A stretch of 64,000 nucleotides of DNA from Macrotis lagotis. Lineage: Eukaryota; Chordata; Mammalia; Peramelemorphia; Peramelidae. The stretch covers positions 187,001,203-187,065,202 of the forward strand of contig NC_133661.1 in NCBI RefSeq assembly GCF_037893015.1. Reading direction: 5' to 3'. The notes beneath the pieces are model-generated. The model had not been told where the DNA came from and searched no databases. It worked only from the letters and a program-made list of their open reading frames with translations. A program made the position numbers and the translations under genes. Shown piece after piece: positions 11,852-23,953 of the stretch (position 1 is its first letter; each line of letters opens with the position of its first letter).

Positions 11852-12814
11852 AATGCTGACCTTAGGAACCTGACTGACTAGCAGATGGGAAAAAAAAAAC
11901 CTTTTCTTCTGAATGCCAGTAGAAGAGATCTGGTTACTACAACAGTTAATACTATTCTACTAACAAGTTTATCCAATAGCAAATTCATAGTGCTATAAAG
12001 AAGACTAGGGAATCCAAGAGGGAAAATCAGATGGCCAAAGGAGAAGGTGAGTAAAAGCAACAAACAAAAATTAAAAAAAAAGTGTGGGGATGGGTGTGGA
12101 GAATGTTCCTATGTAGTCACTGGGAAAGGAAACTAAAGCTGCCAAAAAGTATTCTATGAAGAAAAACAGGAAGTTAATAGTGAAAATAATGACCTCAAAA
12201 GATAAAAAGCAGGGAAAACAGTGGGGAGGGGGGCATTGGTCCTAATCGAAACTAATACCAAAAGCAAAAAGAAACAGAAGCAATTGGGGCCAACTTGAAA
12301 ATCTAAAGCTGGCTAAAATATCAGGAAAATATATGGAAAAAGTCAGAATTTAAGGATCTATTTAAAGGACCAAATTCTATAAATAGAAGATAACTGTGAA
12401 AGGCATAATTAGATATATAAAAGGCAACACAATATTAAATCATTCAAATCAGTAAATAAAGCAGCAAAACTCTGCTACCTCCCTTCCCATATCCTACCTA
12501 TCCTACTAGGCACACCAGCTCCCCACTTCCTCTATTTTCCCATCTTACCCCCTCCAACTTAATCTTTGGAAGAGCAGCTAGCTGTTGACAATAGTATCTT
12601 CATTTTTATTCCCATGTGCAAATTGGCAAGAAGTAGCTAAACTATACCTTGGATCTAGAGTTCTTAAAGACCTGTTACCAGTGAAGCAAGTCAAGAGTTT
12701 TTGTTACCATAAAAAAAAAATATATAAAAAAAGAAATAGGTGACAAAAAGGGGAGTCACTTAAATATTTTAAATTAAATAAATGCTACAATGCAATAAAA
12801 AAATCTGAGTTATA
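11852..12814. other. gene-free stretch, nothing recognised
   Basis: AT- and purine-rich; no gene or placed repeat. Confidence 0.4.
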
Positions 12815-12962
12815 GAGATGGCTAGGTGGCACAGTGGATAGAGCACTGGCCCTGGAGTCAGAAGTACCTGAGTTCAAATCCAGCCTCAAACACTTAATAA
12901 CTACCTAGCTGTGTGGCCTTGGGCAAGCCACTTAACCCCATTTGCCTTGCAAAAAACAAAAA
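12815..12962 (+). mobile_element. tRNA-derived SINE, sense
   Basis: Full body with tail aaaaaacaaaaacaaaaa. The flanks share aaaaaatctgrg. Confidence 0.9.
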
Positions 12963-13673
12963 CAAAAAAAATCTGGGTCCCAGGTAATGTCAGTTGATGT
13001 TAAACATGATGAGATTAGTTATAAGACCCAGTCCCATAGCTGAATAGTGAGTTTTTTAAAGAGCTAAATTTACACTCCCTCTTGCTCAACTTTGTATTTT
13101 CTATGATTGCCTTTGGTTCAGTGGTTGTTTCTAGATATAATTGTATTGGCAGTGGTAACTGAGGCTTTCTAACTACTACTCTTAATGTCTGAACAAACTC
13201 AAATAATATTTTGTACAAACTACATTCCTATTTCACTATACTGGTCTCAGAAGTCCCTGATTATTATTCCTCAAACATAACATGAGTAAACCTACTTTTT
13301 GCATTCAGTTTCCTCTGCCTGGAATGCCCTCCATGTTTCCCATTAAGTCCTTCTCAAAGAATGGGTAAACAAAGATGTACCTGTGGGGAAATGAAAAGAA
13401 TAAAGTATTAAGCATCCTAAAAGGTATATTCAAATTGTAGTCTAACTTGCTACCTCTAATATCTTGGGCAAGTCACTTAAGTCATAGTTTCCTCGAAAAA
13501 AAACCCAGTTGGTTAGAAGATGATCAGAGGACTCCCAAGGTTTACTCTAGTTCTAAATCAATAATTCTATGACCTGAGAAGTCATCTAGTCCAGTCCATA
13601 ATCATTCAGGAATTCCTTTTTACAATTTCCCTAACAAATGATCCCCAAGAGTTACTTGAAAACAACTAGTTCA
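12963..13673. other. gene-free stretch, MIR-like scrap only
   Basis: A scrap with cttgggcaagtcacttaagtc lies near 13,450. Nothing else was recognised. Confidence 0.4.
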
Positions 13674-13826
13674 AGGGTTGCTAGGTGGTATAGTGGATAG
13701 AGTAGAGTCCCTAGAGGCAGGAGGACCTGAGTTCAAATTTAGTCTTAGATACTTAATACTCACTAACTGTATAACCTTGGGCAAGTCATTTAACCCCAAT
13801 TCCTTAGAAAAAACAAAAAGAAAATT
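13674..13826 (+). mobile_element. tRNA-derived SINE, sense, diverged
   Basis: Body gctaggtggtatagtgg through cttgggcaagtcattta and an A-rich tail. More diverged than most copies here. Confidence 0.85.
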
Positions 13827-14083
13827 TTTAGTATAGAGAGTCAAGTCTTTGGATTTATCAAGCAATAGATTACTGTAGTCATTTACTATTTCTTCTTATG
13901 TACCCAATCTAGTCTACTTATTGATTTTTTTTTAAGATTTAGAGACTTGAAGATAGAAGATTTAAGACCACTGGAAAGGCAAAGGAATTTGCATGCTTTC
14001 TGGGAATTTAAAACTGCTCAGGTTTATACTATGGCAAAATATTACAAATATAAGATTAAAACTCCTAGAATAGACTGGTAAAG

Positions 14084-14087
<4 letters not shown>

Positions 14088-14122
<35 letters not shown>
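14088..14122. repeat. (AG)n microsatellite
   Basis: About 17 uninterrupted GA units. Confidence 0.9.
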
Positions 14123-14123
<1 letters not shown>

Positions 14124-14172
14124 TTAGTTTGGCTTCCTGGACTAAGAAAGAGCATTAGAAAAACCCATCATG

Positions 14173-14331
14173 AGGGCGGCTAGGTGGCACAGTGGATAGA
14201 GCACCGGCCCTGGAGTCAGGAGTACCTGAGTTCAAATCCAACCTCAGACACATAATAATTACCTAGCTGAGTGGCCTTGGGCAAGCCACTTAACCCCCAC
14301 TGCCTTGCAAAAACTAAAAAAAAAACAAAAA
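14173..14331 (+). mobile_element. tRNA-derived SINE, sense
   Basis: Full body. Short duplication catcatg at 14066+100 (14166-14172) and 14332-14338. Confidence 0.93.
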
Positions 14332-14714
14332 CATCATGCCAGAGTCCAAGAAGAGGAAAAAGAGAAAAGGAAAAAGGGCAGAAACTGCTGCAATTCCTGT
14401 TAAATACTCTTCTGTGGTAGGTTGGGCAAGGGGCAGTGCTTGGGGAGTGGTCTTATACCTTAGGCCAGGTATCTTCCAAGCTGTACTGCCTGTCCCAAGG
14501 TGCTCAACCCCCAAGTTCAATGTCATTTCCTGCATCTACAGCCAAGGTTAGATGAAGGGCAAAATGGGGGTACAAAATACAAAACAAAAGGAAACAATCA
14601 ACAATCAAGGTCAGTTTACATCTCAGGGGCAAACAGCCTTTCACAATTAACATTTTAACACCATTAAAGCTACACTCATAATTCTCTATATCATTTCCCT
14701 GCATTACACTGATC

Positions 14715-16258
14715 TAATTCTCTATTTCTTAGTACAAGAGTTTTGATGACTGATGCTTTATAATATAATTTTCGATGTGTTACAGCTAGGTCAACTTTGC
14801 ATTTTTTACTCCATTACTTCCTTTGATATTCTTGACCCTTTGATCCTCTAGATGAATTTTGTTCTTTTTTTCTAGCTCTGTAAAATAATTTTTTGGTAAT
14901 TTAGTTGGTATGACACTGAGTAATTTAATTTCAGTAGAAATGTCATTTTTATTATATTAATTCAGTCTATTCATGAGTAATTGACATTTTTCCAGTTGTT
15001 TAGATCTGACTTATCAACCTTAAAACTGCAAAAACCTTAGAAACACAGGGTTAAAATAAAATAGGAGAAAATATAGGTTAGACATTTTAAAACTTTTTTT
15101 CTCTAAGATCTTACCTCTAAACCTTAAGGAAAGATCTTACCTGTAATCCATTAAGGAAATGATCACTCCTTGAACTGGGAAAGGGTTGATTTTTATTTAG
15201 AAACAGAGAATAGGGAAAATCATTAATCTCCTTTGTGGCCTAAACAAGAAACCATGAAAGTTTCTCTCTGTGCAATTCTGTCCAAAACTGCTCCTCAAAG
15301 ATTTTCATCTTTGTACAATAATATAGGATTTCTTGTTATTTCTTCCTGACAAATCAAACCTCCCAGAATACAGAGTTCATAATTAACATACAGAGATAGA
15401 CAGACTCAGGAGTTCTAATTTCTTACTGATATTTGACTCTCTAAAGAAATCAATGTTTTACCAAGATTATAGTTTTAAGAAATTATTATACTTTGAGAGA
15501 TATGTAAGTGAAAAGTATTTTGTAATTGTGTTCATGTTTCTAGGTTTGTCTTGGCAAGTAGATTCCCAAGCATTTTATGTTATCTACAGTTACTTGAAAT
15601 GGAATTTTTCTTTCTATCTCTTGCTGATAGACTTTGTTGATAATATATAGAAATGCTGATGATTTATATGGGTTTGTTTTATATCCTGCTACTTTGCTAA
15701 AGTTGTTGTTTCAAGTAGTTTTTTAGTTGATTTTCTAGGATTTTCTAAGTATACTATCATATTGTCTGCAAAGAGTGAGTTTTGTTTCCTCTTAACCTAT
15801 TCTAATTCCTTCTATTTCTTTTTCCTTCTTAAAGCTAGTATTTCTAATACAATATTGAATAATAATGGTGATAATGAGTATCCTAACTGATCACAATTAT
15901 CTTAGTGCTAACTTGCTGTAATCTCTTTGCTAATACTATATTTAAAAATTTTGCATCAATATTCATTAGGGAGATTGGTCTATAATTTTGTCTATAATTG
16001 GGTCTTCCTAGTTGAAATATCAGCATCATATTGTTGTCATAAAAGGAATTTGGGAGAATTGTTTCTTCACCTATTTTTTTAAATTGTTTAGATAGAATTG
16101 GAATTGATTGTTCTTTAAATGTTTAGTAGAATTCTTTTGTAAATCCATCTGGCCCTGTAGATTTTTTTCTTAGGAAGTTCACTGATGACTTGTTCAATTT
16201 CTTTTTTTTTCTGAAATGGGGTTAAGTGTTTTATTTCTTCTTCTATTAATCTGGGTGA
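14715..16258 (-). mobile_element. L1 ORF2 reverse-transcriptase region, inverted 5' half
   Basis: On the minus strand this reads as the RT part of L1 ORF2 (landmarks in plus-strand text: atcctgctactttgctaaag, tctgcaaagagtgag, gggagattggtctataat). An unassigned segment interrupts it at about 15011-15477. It abuts the sense 3' half at about 16,260. Confidence 0.75.
15011..15477. mobile_element. unassigned insertion within the L1
   Basis: About 470 bp with no similarity to the flanking L1, which resumes after it near agtattttgtaattgtg. No family recognised. Confidence 0.4.
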
Positions 16259-17476
16259 AAACTCAACTATTTGACAAAAAACTTCTGGGAAAACTCCTAT
16301 GATAGAAGTTTGGCATTATAAATTATAAAATGGAAAAATTTGACTATATTACATTAAAAATTATTTTTCACAAAACCAATGCAACCAAAACTAGAACCAA
16401 AGAAAGGTGAGAAACTATTTTCACAGCTAATGCTTCTAAAATATATAGAGAGGGGGGCGGCTAGGTGATGCAGTGGATAGAGCACTGGCCCTGGAGTCAG
16501 GAGTACCTGAGTTCAAACCTGGCCTCAGACACTTAATAATTACCTCGCTGTGTGGCCTTGGGCAAGCACTTAACCCCATTTTCCTCGAAAAAAAACCCCA
16601 AAATAAAATTTATAGAGAGAATTGAATCAAATTTAAAAGAATAAAAGTTATTTTTCAATTGATAAATGGTCAAAGGATATGAACAGGCAATTTTCAGATG
16701 AATTAAAACTATCTGTAGTCATATGAAAAAAATGTTCCAAATCATTATTGATTAAAGCAATTTAAAACAACTCTGAGGTTCCACCTCAGAACTATCAGAT
16801 TGACTAAGTTGACAATAAAGGAAAAGATCAATGTTGGAGAGGATATGGGAAAATTGGGACACACACATTGTTGATGAGTTGTGAACTGGAGAACAATTTG
16901 GAACTATGTCCAAAAGACAATAAAATTGTGTATATCCTTTGATCCAGCAATACCACTACTAGGACTATATTCCAAAGAAATCATAAAAAAAAATGAAAAA
17001 GACCCACATGTACAAAAATATTTACAGCAGTTCTTATTGTAGTGGCAAAGAATTAGAAATTGAGGGATGTCCATCAACTATGATGGACACAGCTTCTCTC
17101 AGCAATTCAGCAATCAAGGACAATCCTAAAAGACCTATTATAGAAAATGCCATCCACATCCACAGAAAAGTATGACATCTCAATGCAAAGCCAAGCATAC
17201 TATGTTCATTTTTTAAAACTTCTTTTATGCTTTTTCTTTCTTTCTCATGATTTTTTTCTCCTTAGTTCTAATTCTTCTTTCACAATATGACTAATAAGGA
17301 AATATGCCAAGCACAATTATACATGTATTACCTATATCAGATTGCTTTCTGCTCTGAGGAAGGAGGGGAGTGGAGGAAGAAAATTGTGAAACCTAAAAGT
17401 TTGTAAAAAGGATGAACATTGAAAACTACCTTTGTATGTAATTGGAAAAAAGAAAAGAAAAAAGAAAAACAATTTT
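16259..17476 (+). mobile_element. L1 3' half, sense, with A-rich tail
   Basis: The last part of ORF2 and the 3' UTR follow in order: ccaatgcaaccaaaac, gataaatggtcaaaggata, ttggagaggatatggg, ccagcaataccactacta, then the 3' UTR and an aaaaaagaaaag tail. Stops break the frame. A SINE is inserted at 16453-16608. The inverted 5' half lies directly upstream. Confidence 0.82.
16453..16608 (+). mobile_element. tRNA-derived SINE, sense, inside the L1
   Basis: Full body. Flanks atatatagagag (16441-16452) and ttatagagag (16610-16619) mark the duplication. Confidence 0.92.
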
Positions 17477-17588
17477 TTAAATGTCTAGTATAGTCTCCTA
17501 ATGTAGTACATACTCTTTTGGGATAGCTCTAATATTGGGAACTTCTTCCCAAAACTGAACCTTAATCTAGATACTTCTCTTCAACTTT

Positions 17589-17695
17589 TTTTTTTATTTT
17601 AGGTTTTTGCAAGGCAATGGGGTTAAGTGGCTTGCCCAAGGCCACACCTGACTCCAGGGCTGGTGCTTTGTCCACTGCACCACCTAGCAGCCCCT
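17589..17695 (-). mobile_element. tRNA-derived SINE, antisense, internally deleted
   Basis: Goes from ccaaggccacac straight to ctgactccagggc, losing about 45 bp including the B box. Duplication ctcttcaacttt on both sides. Confidence 0.88.
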
Positions 17696-17820
17696 CTCTT
17701 CAACTTTCAACCATTGCTCTTAGCTTTGTCTAATGGAGTCAAGTGAAACAACTCCACTCTTTCTCCCATTTGCATAGCAGCCTTAAAAGTTTCCTAGTTC
17801 TGAATTTACCTAGTTCTATC

Positions 17821-17968
17821 AGACAATTCCATGAGTTCGACCTTAATAAAAAAATTATACTAAAAACATGGTTTTAACCTCTAGAGTTTGTCCTATAGTG
17901 GGACAACATTAGCCTCCAGAGTTTGGTCTCAAGAAAGAAAATAGAATTAGGTTAACTATGCTTATTAG
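17821..17968 (+). repeat. left arm of a long inverted repeat
   Basis: 148 nt that match, as reverse complement, 18470-18617 with roughly 80-85 % identity by eye. Matching landmarks: acattagcctccagagtttg here and gtttggtctcaagaaag. Confidence 0.85.
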
Positions 17969-17998
17969 CTCTCCTAGGGAGACTGTTCATCTTGTGAA

Positions 17999-18001
<3 letters not shown>

Positions 18002-18034
<33 letters not shown>

Positions 18035-18054
18035 TGTCTGTGTGTGTGTCTGTG
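18002..18054. repeat. (AG)n followed by (TG)n microsatellite
   Basis: GA units run into interrupted TG units, inside the loop of the inverted repeat. Confidence 0.9.
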
Positions 18055-18469
18055 TTAAGATAGTGCCAAGAACCAAACACATTACTCTAGCTGTGCTTAG
18101 TTATATATAGAAGCATAATCATCTCCATCATTAGGACACTGAACCTTTCTTGATGTAGCCAAAGTCCTTAGTTTGTTTGGGGGGTGTTTTTGCACCTTTT
18201 TTTACTTGTTTTGGCTGTTATTTATATATTTGATTCATATTGAGCTAGAACTTCTTTAAAACCTTGGGATTTTTTTTTTCTGCTTTTCTTTTTTTAACAG
18301 ATATGAATCCCCCTATCGTATCCATATCAAAGACTCTCAGGCTTTTTGGAGATCATTAGCATAACTGATAAGATCTGGAGTTGGGAAGGATGATTCTGCC
18401 TGATGGAATTTCTGATAGCTACCCTCTCTACTCCCAACCTGGCTCCAGGTCATGAAAGCTTAGAGAAAT

Positions 18470-18617
18470 CTAATAAACATAATTAACCTAATTCCCTTTG
18501 TTCTTTCTTGGGACCAAACTCTGGAGGCTAATGTTTGTCCCTTAATAGGACAAAGTCTGGAGGTTAATACCTTGTTTTTAGCATAATGTATTAAGGTCAA
18601 ACTCATAGAAGTTGTCT
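18470..18617 (-). repeat. right arm of a long inverted repeat
   Basis: Reverse complement of 17821-17968. The arms are separated by about 500 nt. Confidence 0.85.
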
Positions 18618-19029
18618 TTAGCTACATTTCCTCCATGCTATATCTTTGAAATTGACTGGTTTAAACCAAGCAGAAGGCTTTGCATCTATCTTTATTAAAT
18701 GTTATTTTGTTAAATCCAGCTTATTATTATGACTATCAACCCACAGGCTAAAGCTCTGGGGTACTTCAGTCATATATTCTCTCTAAGCTGACACCTTAGG
18801 GCTTCTGATTCTAGTCCTATAATAACCTAGTTCCATCTTGGCTACAAAGACTACAAAGTTTCTACCAAATGCTTTACTCAGGTTTAGGGAAATTGTGGTT
18901 AGTTTCCCTTGATTTAGTAGTCTAATGGTTATATCAAAAAAAGCAATAAAATTAAACTGGCATAATCTTTTCATTATGAAGCAATACTAGATTTTAGTGA
19001 TCACCATTTTCCTTTTCTAGATTTTCATG
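18618..19029. other. gene-free stretch, nothing recognised
   Basis: No gene or placed repeat. Confidence 0.4.
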
Positions 19030-19190
19030 AACTATTCCCTTAATAAAATATGTGAACCTGGGAAAGTCACTTAAATCTTTTTGCTTCAGTACCTCATATC
19101 TATAAAGAGAAGTAAATGGCAAGCCACTCCAATCTTTTAATCCCAAATGAGGTTAGAGTCAGAAATAGTCAATGACTTAATAATAACTAT
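19030..19190 (+). mobile_element. MAR1-type CORE-SINE, sense
   Basis: Contains gggaaagtcacttaaat, then ggcaagccactccaatctt, then caaatgaggttagagtcag, the order seen in marsupial MAR1-like SINEs. Confidence 0.6.
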
Positions 19191-19249
19191 CGTTACCTAA
19201 CCTAATCTTTGATTTCTGATTCTATGTTTACTGATTACTTTGACTTTTT

Positions 19250-19400
19250 TCTTTTTTTTTTTTTGCAAGGCAAAGAGGGCTAAGTGGCTTGCCCAAGGCC
19301 ACACAGCTAGGTAATTATTAAGTGTCTGAGACTGGATTTGAACCCAGGTACTCCTGACTCCAGGGCCGGTGCTTTAGCCACTGCGCCACCTAACTGCCCC
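19250..19400 (-). mobile_element. tRNA-derived SINE, antisense
   Basis: Full body. Short duplication actttga on both sides. Confidence 0.92.
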
Positions 19401-19525
19401 ACTTTGATTTTTTTTCCAAAGGGTTAATAGCTATTCATGATGATTTTTTGGGTTACCAACATTTGGAACCTAAGCTAATAAGAGTAAATTAAATGATACT
19501 TTCTCCTTGAGAATAAATAGGGGAA

Positions 19526-19684
19526 GGGGCAGCTAGGTGGCACAATGGATAGAGCACCGGCCCTGCAGTCAGGAGTACCTGAGTTCAAATCCGGCCTCAG
19601 ACACTTAATAATTACCTAGCCGTGTGGCTTTGGGCAAGCCACTTAACCCCATTGCCTTCAAAAAAAAAAAATCTAAAAAAAAAG
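19526..19684 (+). mobile_element. tRNA-derived SINE, sense
   Basis: Full body. Flanks aaataggggaa / aaataggggaa. Confidence 0.93.
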
Positions 19685-19737
19685 AAAATAGGGGAAGTGG
19701 CATTGGTCCTAGGATGCCCCAAAATATCCTATCTAGA

Positions 19738-19912
19738 CTAGAGGTGTCAAACCTGCTGATCCAATCAGTTTAAAACATAATTGGGAAAAAGTGTTTAACA
19801 AAGTAACTAAAAGTAACACAACCTAGACAATGTTAATTTATAGATTTCTAAGCCAATATGCATCCAGCAGGGATAAGTTTCTATGTGAGTTTATTACTGA
19901 TTCAGATAACCA
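19738..19912. mobile_element. hAT-like MITE relic, gtgtcaaac-ended family
   Basis: Starts gaggtgtcaaac and ends gtgagttt. It shares an internal order (cataattgggaaaaagtgttt) with copies at about 37,150 and 46,385. Family inferred. Confidence 0.45.
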
Positions 19913-20203
19913 ATATTTGATCTGGGATAGATAACTGCAGTTGCAACCCAATATTGGTCTTCCACATCATGTGGAAAGAAGCCCTTATTCTACTGCAATC
20001 CTTCCTTTATCTACAAAGGCAGGATCCAAATGGAGGTCTATTCTTTTGATAGAAAAGTCAAGCAATCTTACATAGGCTATTGCAAAAATCATACTGCTAC
20101 TAAATTTAAGCTATATTTTTGAATGGCACTATGACTTTTGGGACACCCAGCATATTAATGATAGTTAATTACCCATATATATTGCCGAATCAATTAAGTT
20201 AAA

Positions 20204-20289
20204 AGGGACAGCTAGGTGGTACAGTGGATAGAATGCCAGGTCCAGAGTCAATGACCTGCATGTCACTTAACCCAAGTTACTTCCAAAAA
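20204..20289 (+). mobile_element. tRNA-derived SINE, sense, internally deleted
   Basis: Only the 5' third and a 3' scrap remain. Duplication attaagtt at 20193-20200 and 20290-20297. Confidence 0.82.
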
Positions 20290-20297
20290 ATTAAGTT

Positions 20298-20787
20298 CAA
20301 GTTTCCTTTTTTCCATGAACTATTCTTCCACAATCAAGAACTCTGATCAGCCCTTCCTTTAAAGCATATTTTACATAAAATATTTTAGTTAGAATATAAC
20401 TCAGGTCACCTAGTCCAATGCCCTCTTTTTATTTGGGAAAATATTGTGCCACTAACCTGTCATTGTAGTCCATTACTCTTAAATTCCATTTTTTCATGCA
20501 TGTTTCCTATACAAGTAAACTCTCAACATTACCCACCCCCCAGTCTTATCTGTGGCTATCACCTTTCACAAAGTTCCATACCCTCCTAATGTTTGTGCAA
20601 TATTATTTCTCATTAGATAGACTGCTTTGGAAATGTGCAAATCATTTCATAGATAGTTTGCCTTCCCAATTCCCTTATAAGTACCTCTAATATCTATGAC
20701 AAAATATCATATACAGTAAGCATGAAAAAATATAATTTATTGGTGTCAGAAAAACTTTATAAAGTCTCAGAATCCTATTATAAATTT
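20298..20787. other. gene-free stretch, nothing recognised
   Basis: No coding signal. Confidence 0.4.
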
Positions 20788-20796
20788 GAGTTACTT

Positions 20797-20947
20797 TTTT
20801 AAAATTTTTTTTTAAGGCAATGGGGTTAAATGGCTTGCCCAAGGCCACATGGCTAGGTAATTATTAAGTGTCTGAGGTCGAATTTGCACCCAGGTCCTCC
20901 TGACTCCAAGGCCGGTGCTCTATTCACTGCACCACCTAGCCACCCCT
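20797..20947 (-). mobile_element. tRNA-derived SINE, antisense
   Basis: Full body. Duplication gagttactt at 20788-20796 and 20952-20960. Confidence 0.92.
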
Positions 20948-20984
20948 AAATGAGTTACTTAAGAGTTAAGTTTTTCCATTCAAT

Positions 20985-21310
20985 TATTGACCATTTATTA
21001 TTTATTAAATTAGGTGATTAAGAAGATAAAAATACAATTAAGGCATAGTTATTCTCATAGAGCTTACAATTATTTGGGAGATATAAAATATAGAAATTGA
21101 CAATGTGATGAATCAATATCCAGAACTCCAGTGCAAAATAGAATACATAAAAAATTAAGATAAGTACAAAAGGGCTATTCAAGACCCAAGGAAAGAAAAG
21201 TAATTTCTTATTGGAGAATTTTAAGTCAAGCTTCCTGAAAGAGGCTAAATTTTAGAAAAGTCTTCAAGAGATGAAAGGGTACAGAGAATAGTGAGAGTAA
21301 AGGCCTGGGC
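20985..21310 (+). repeat. ancient mammalian dispersed repeat, family unassigned
   Basis: Starts with a ttattaaattaggtga type text, then catagagcttacaat, then an agcttcctgaaagagg step. The same order occurs at 32.8, 40.7 and 42.2 kb. I remember this pattern as a widespread mammalian repeat but cannot name it. Confidence 0.45.
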
Positions 21311-23065
21311 TAATTTTTATTCTACCTTCTTGTTGGGACACCACAAAATGAATCAATTTCTCTTCAGTGACAGGTAAATTAAGTAGCCACTTTGTCCCAT
21401 AAAGAGCTCAACACACTTCCAGTGCAACTCCTATGGCATACTATCACTTTCTGCACATTTGAGGATAATTAAGCCTTGTTTGGTCCTGAAAGTCACTTAG
21501 ATATTCTTGGGTCCTTTAGCAGGGCTCCAATTTTTTTAGTTCTATCAAAGACCTAAGTCATGATATTAAGAGATACAAGAGAGTAATGAGCCTGTCTTGT
21601 TTAATTTCACTCTTTAACAGATACTCTAATGTTGTCTTTTATCCTATTAATATAAAGAAATTATAGTTGGGTGCTTTAACTAGAAAAGAGAAATGCAGAA
21701 AAAACGATCCCAAATCAGAATTTCTGTCCTGGCAAAGAGAAAAAGCAAATGTGAATGGCAAATTGTATAAAACAACTGTTTGAGTGGTGGTGGTGAAAAC
21801 TGACATAACAAAGGCTGGGTAAAATTAAGCAAGAAAGCCAGAGACATCCTGATATCAAAATAAAAACCATTTCCTTCTTTTAATATCTAACTGGAAAAAT
21901 ATGCTTTTATAGAAAGGGATGAGAGGCTTTGGCTAGGAAACAGAAGCACCTGAATAGCACTTCTGGCTTGTCATAAGTAAGCATGAGAGTACTAGTTGCC
22001 CTGGGGGTAAGGTTCATCAGTAGGGGAAAATCCTGCAGGAAAGTAGAAGTGTGCCAGACTAGTTTTACAATTTTCCCCTGGTTGAACATTTTGGCTATCT
22101 GGGAAACAAAAAAAAACCCAACTACTTACTTTGTTTCAGCTATAGCCACAATGTCATACATATTGGAGAACTCTAGTTCCTTTGTTGAATTAACTCTGAA
22201 GTGAAATGTTTCTCTGCTTCCTGACCACTAGCTTATCAAAAACCCCATGATCTAATGACTGCTATTCATATCAGTCTTGTCAAACTGTTCTCTGAAGTTA
22301 CCAACGACCTAATTGCCAAACCCAGTGAACTTTTCTGTCCTCTTCCCTTGCCTTTTATGCAAAATCTGGCTTGACATCCTCTTTACTCTTTGGTTACAGG
22401 GGCTTCATTTTCCTATCACCCCTTAAATGCAAAAACTCTCCCTTGATCTATCCTCTGCACCTTCCTTTCTTGGATTTATCTACTTCCAGAACCAGCCCCT
22501 ATGCCAATAATTCACAAATCTCCTGTTCTAAAATACAATATTTGTTTACTGCACAGCTCCAACTAGACATCACAGACCAAATCAAACTCAACTCATTCCT
22601 TTTTCCCCATAAAATTCACCATCTTCCTAATTATTTCTTAATAGCACCATCATATTTCACTTTCCTAAAACTGGAATCTTGGGATCATTTGACTCTCCAA
22701 CCTCCCAAGTAAATTGCTATGTCTTATGAATTCTACTTCTGACATCTCTTGAATGATCAATACTGTCACCAATAAGTTCACTGTCTAGGTTTTTAAACTC
22801 ATCTCTAAACTTGTTTCTCGGTCCTAATTTAGAGAGCTACTAGTCAGTTTCTTAACGTATAGGCACATTACTCATGTCTCTCCCTTGCTGAAAATTTAAT
22901 AATCTCATTTTTTTCTGGATTAAAACCCAGATTCCTCAGTCAGACATTTAAGATTTTTAGCCTTATCCAAATAATCCTCCTTAAGGAACCCTGATAAAGG
23001 GGTAATTCACTAGGCCTTAAATTTTTCCCACCTCTCTGTTCAATGTTCTTGCAAGTTCCTATAGC
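21311..23065. other. gene-free stretch, nothing recognised
   Basis: About 1.75 kb. The longest open frame (22371-22712, plus) has no domain and unremarkable composition. Confidence 0.45.
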
Positions 23066-23168
23066 TAGAATGCTAACTGTCTATGTGACTTTGAAATCCT
23101 CCTTCTGTTTCTTCATTTGTAAAATGAGGGATTAGATTTAGTGAACTCCAAATTCTTTCCTAGCTCTA
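23066..23168 (+). mobile_element. MIR-type SINE relic
   Basis: Contains ctatgtgactttgaaat, then tcttcatttgtaaaatgag, the MIR core. Confidence 0.6.
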
Positions 23169-23561
23169 AAATGTTGTATATTCTATTGGGGTACACTTAT
23201 ATCGCTTATGTCCTTACCACACCAAATGCTCTTTGATAGTAGGAACTTATCTTTTATTTATCTCTCTGACAACACCAAATAGTTCCTTGCACACAGTGGC
23301 ACTTAAATGTATGTTTAATTAAACTGAATTAAAACAGCCTAAGTTAAATTAAACATTGCTCCCTGACTTTGCTGTTGGAAGGTCCTGCACACAATTTACT
23401 GGGATATATACCTAGTGAAATATTCATTCCTTATTTATCTAAGTAGCCTGTACACATTTTGTGAGATCATCATACATATTATATGTATTCTCACAGCCTA
23501 AACTGTACTCCACCAAGCCAAGTGCTCAGCACAGGAAGGCAGAAACATTTCTGTCTGTCTT

Positions 23562-23567
23562 TTTATT
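23562..23567 (-). terminator. PNP: candidate poly(A) signal of PNP
   Basis: TTTATT on the plus strand reads AATAAA on the minus strand, about 390 nt after the PNP stop codon. It is the first canonical hexamer I noticed downstream, and the implied 3' UTR length is reasonable. Cleavage was not verified. Confidence 0.45.
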
Positions 23568-23953
23568 CCCACATAGTACTAAGTTTGTAACACATACTGG
23601 TCTGGACCACAAAGGGCCAGTTGAAGGATGGCAGAGACTTCAGGGAATGTATCAGTAATCTTCAAAATATTAGCAGCAGTCTTAGTGCAAAATGCATGAA
23701 GGATATTGACTGTAGGTAGAAGCTGTAGTGGAATGATCAGCTTTCCATGGCAAGGAAGGAATCAATAGAGTAAAAGAGAATTTTGTACCATTAGGAAGGA
23801 GATGAAAGGATAAGTAGATATTCTCTAGTATTTCCTATTTGTCTACCACAACCTCAGGGCAGAAAACTAAATGGCTCAAGTAAGAAGGCAAAGTTGGCCA
23901 CTGAATGGAATTCAAAGAGGACAGCAGGAAAAAGAAGCCAGGTGGCCTGTGGA

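Noticed and set aside
1-23500. RNase A family genes, which lie beyond PNP in human
   Set aside because: No CKxxNTF signature or suitably long open frame was seen.
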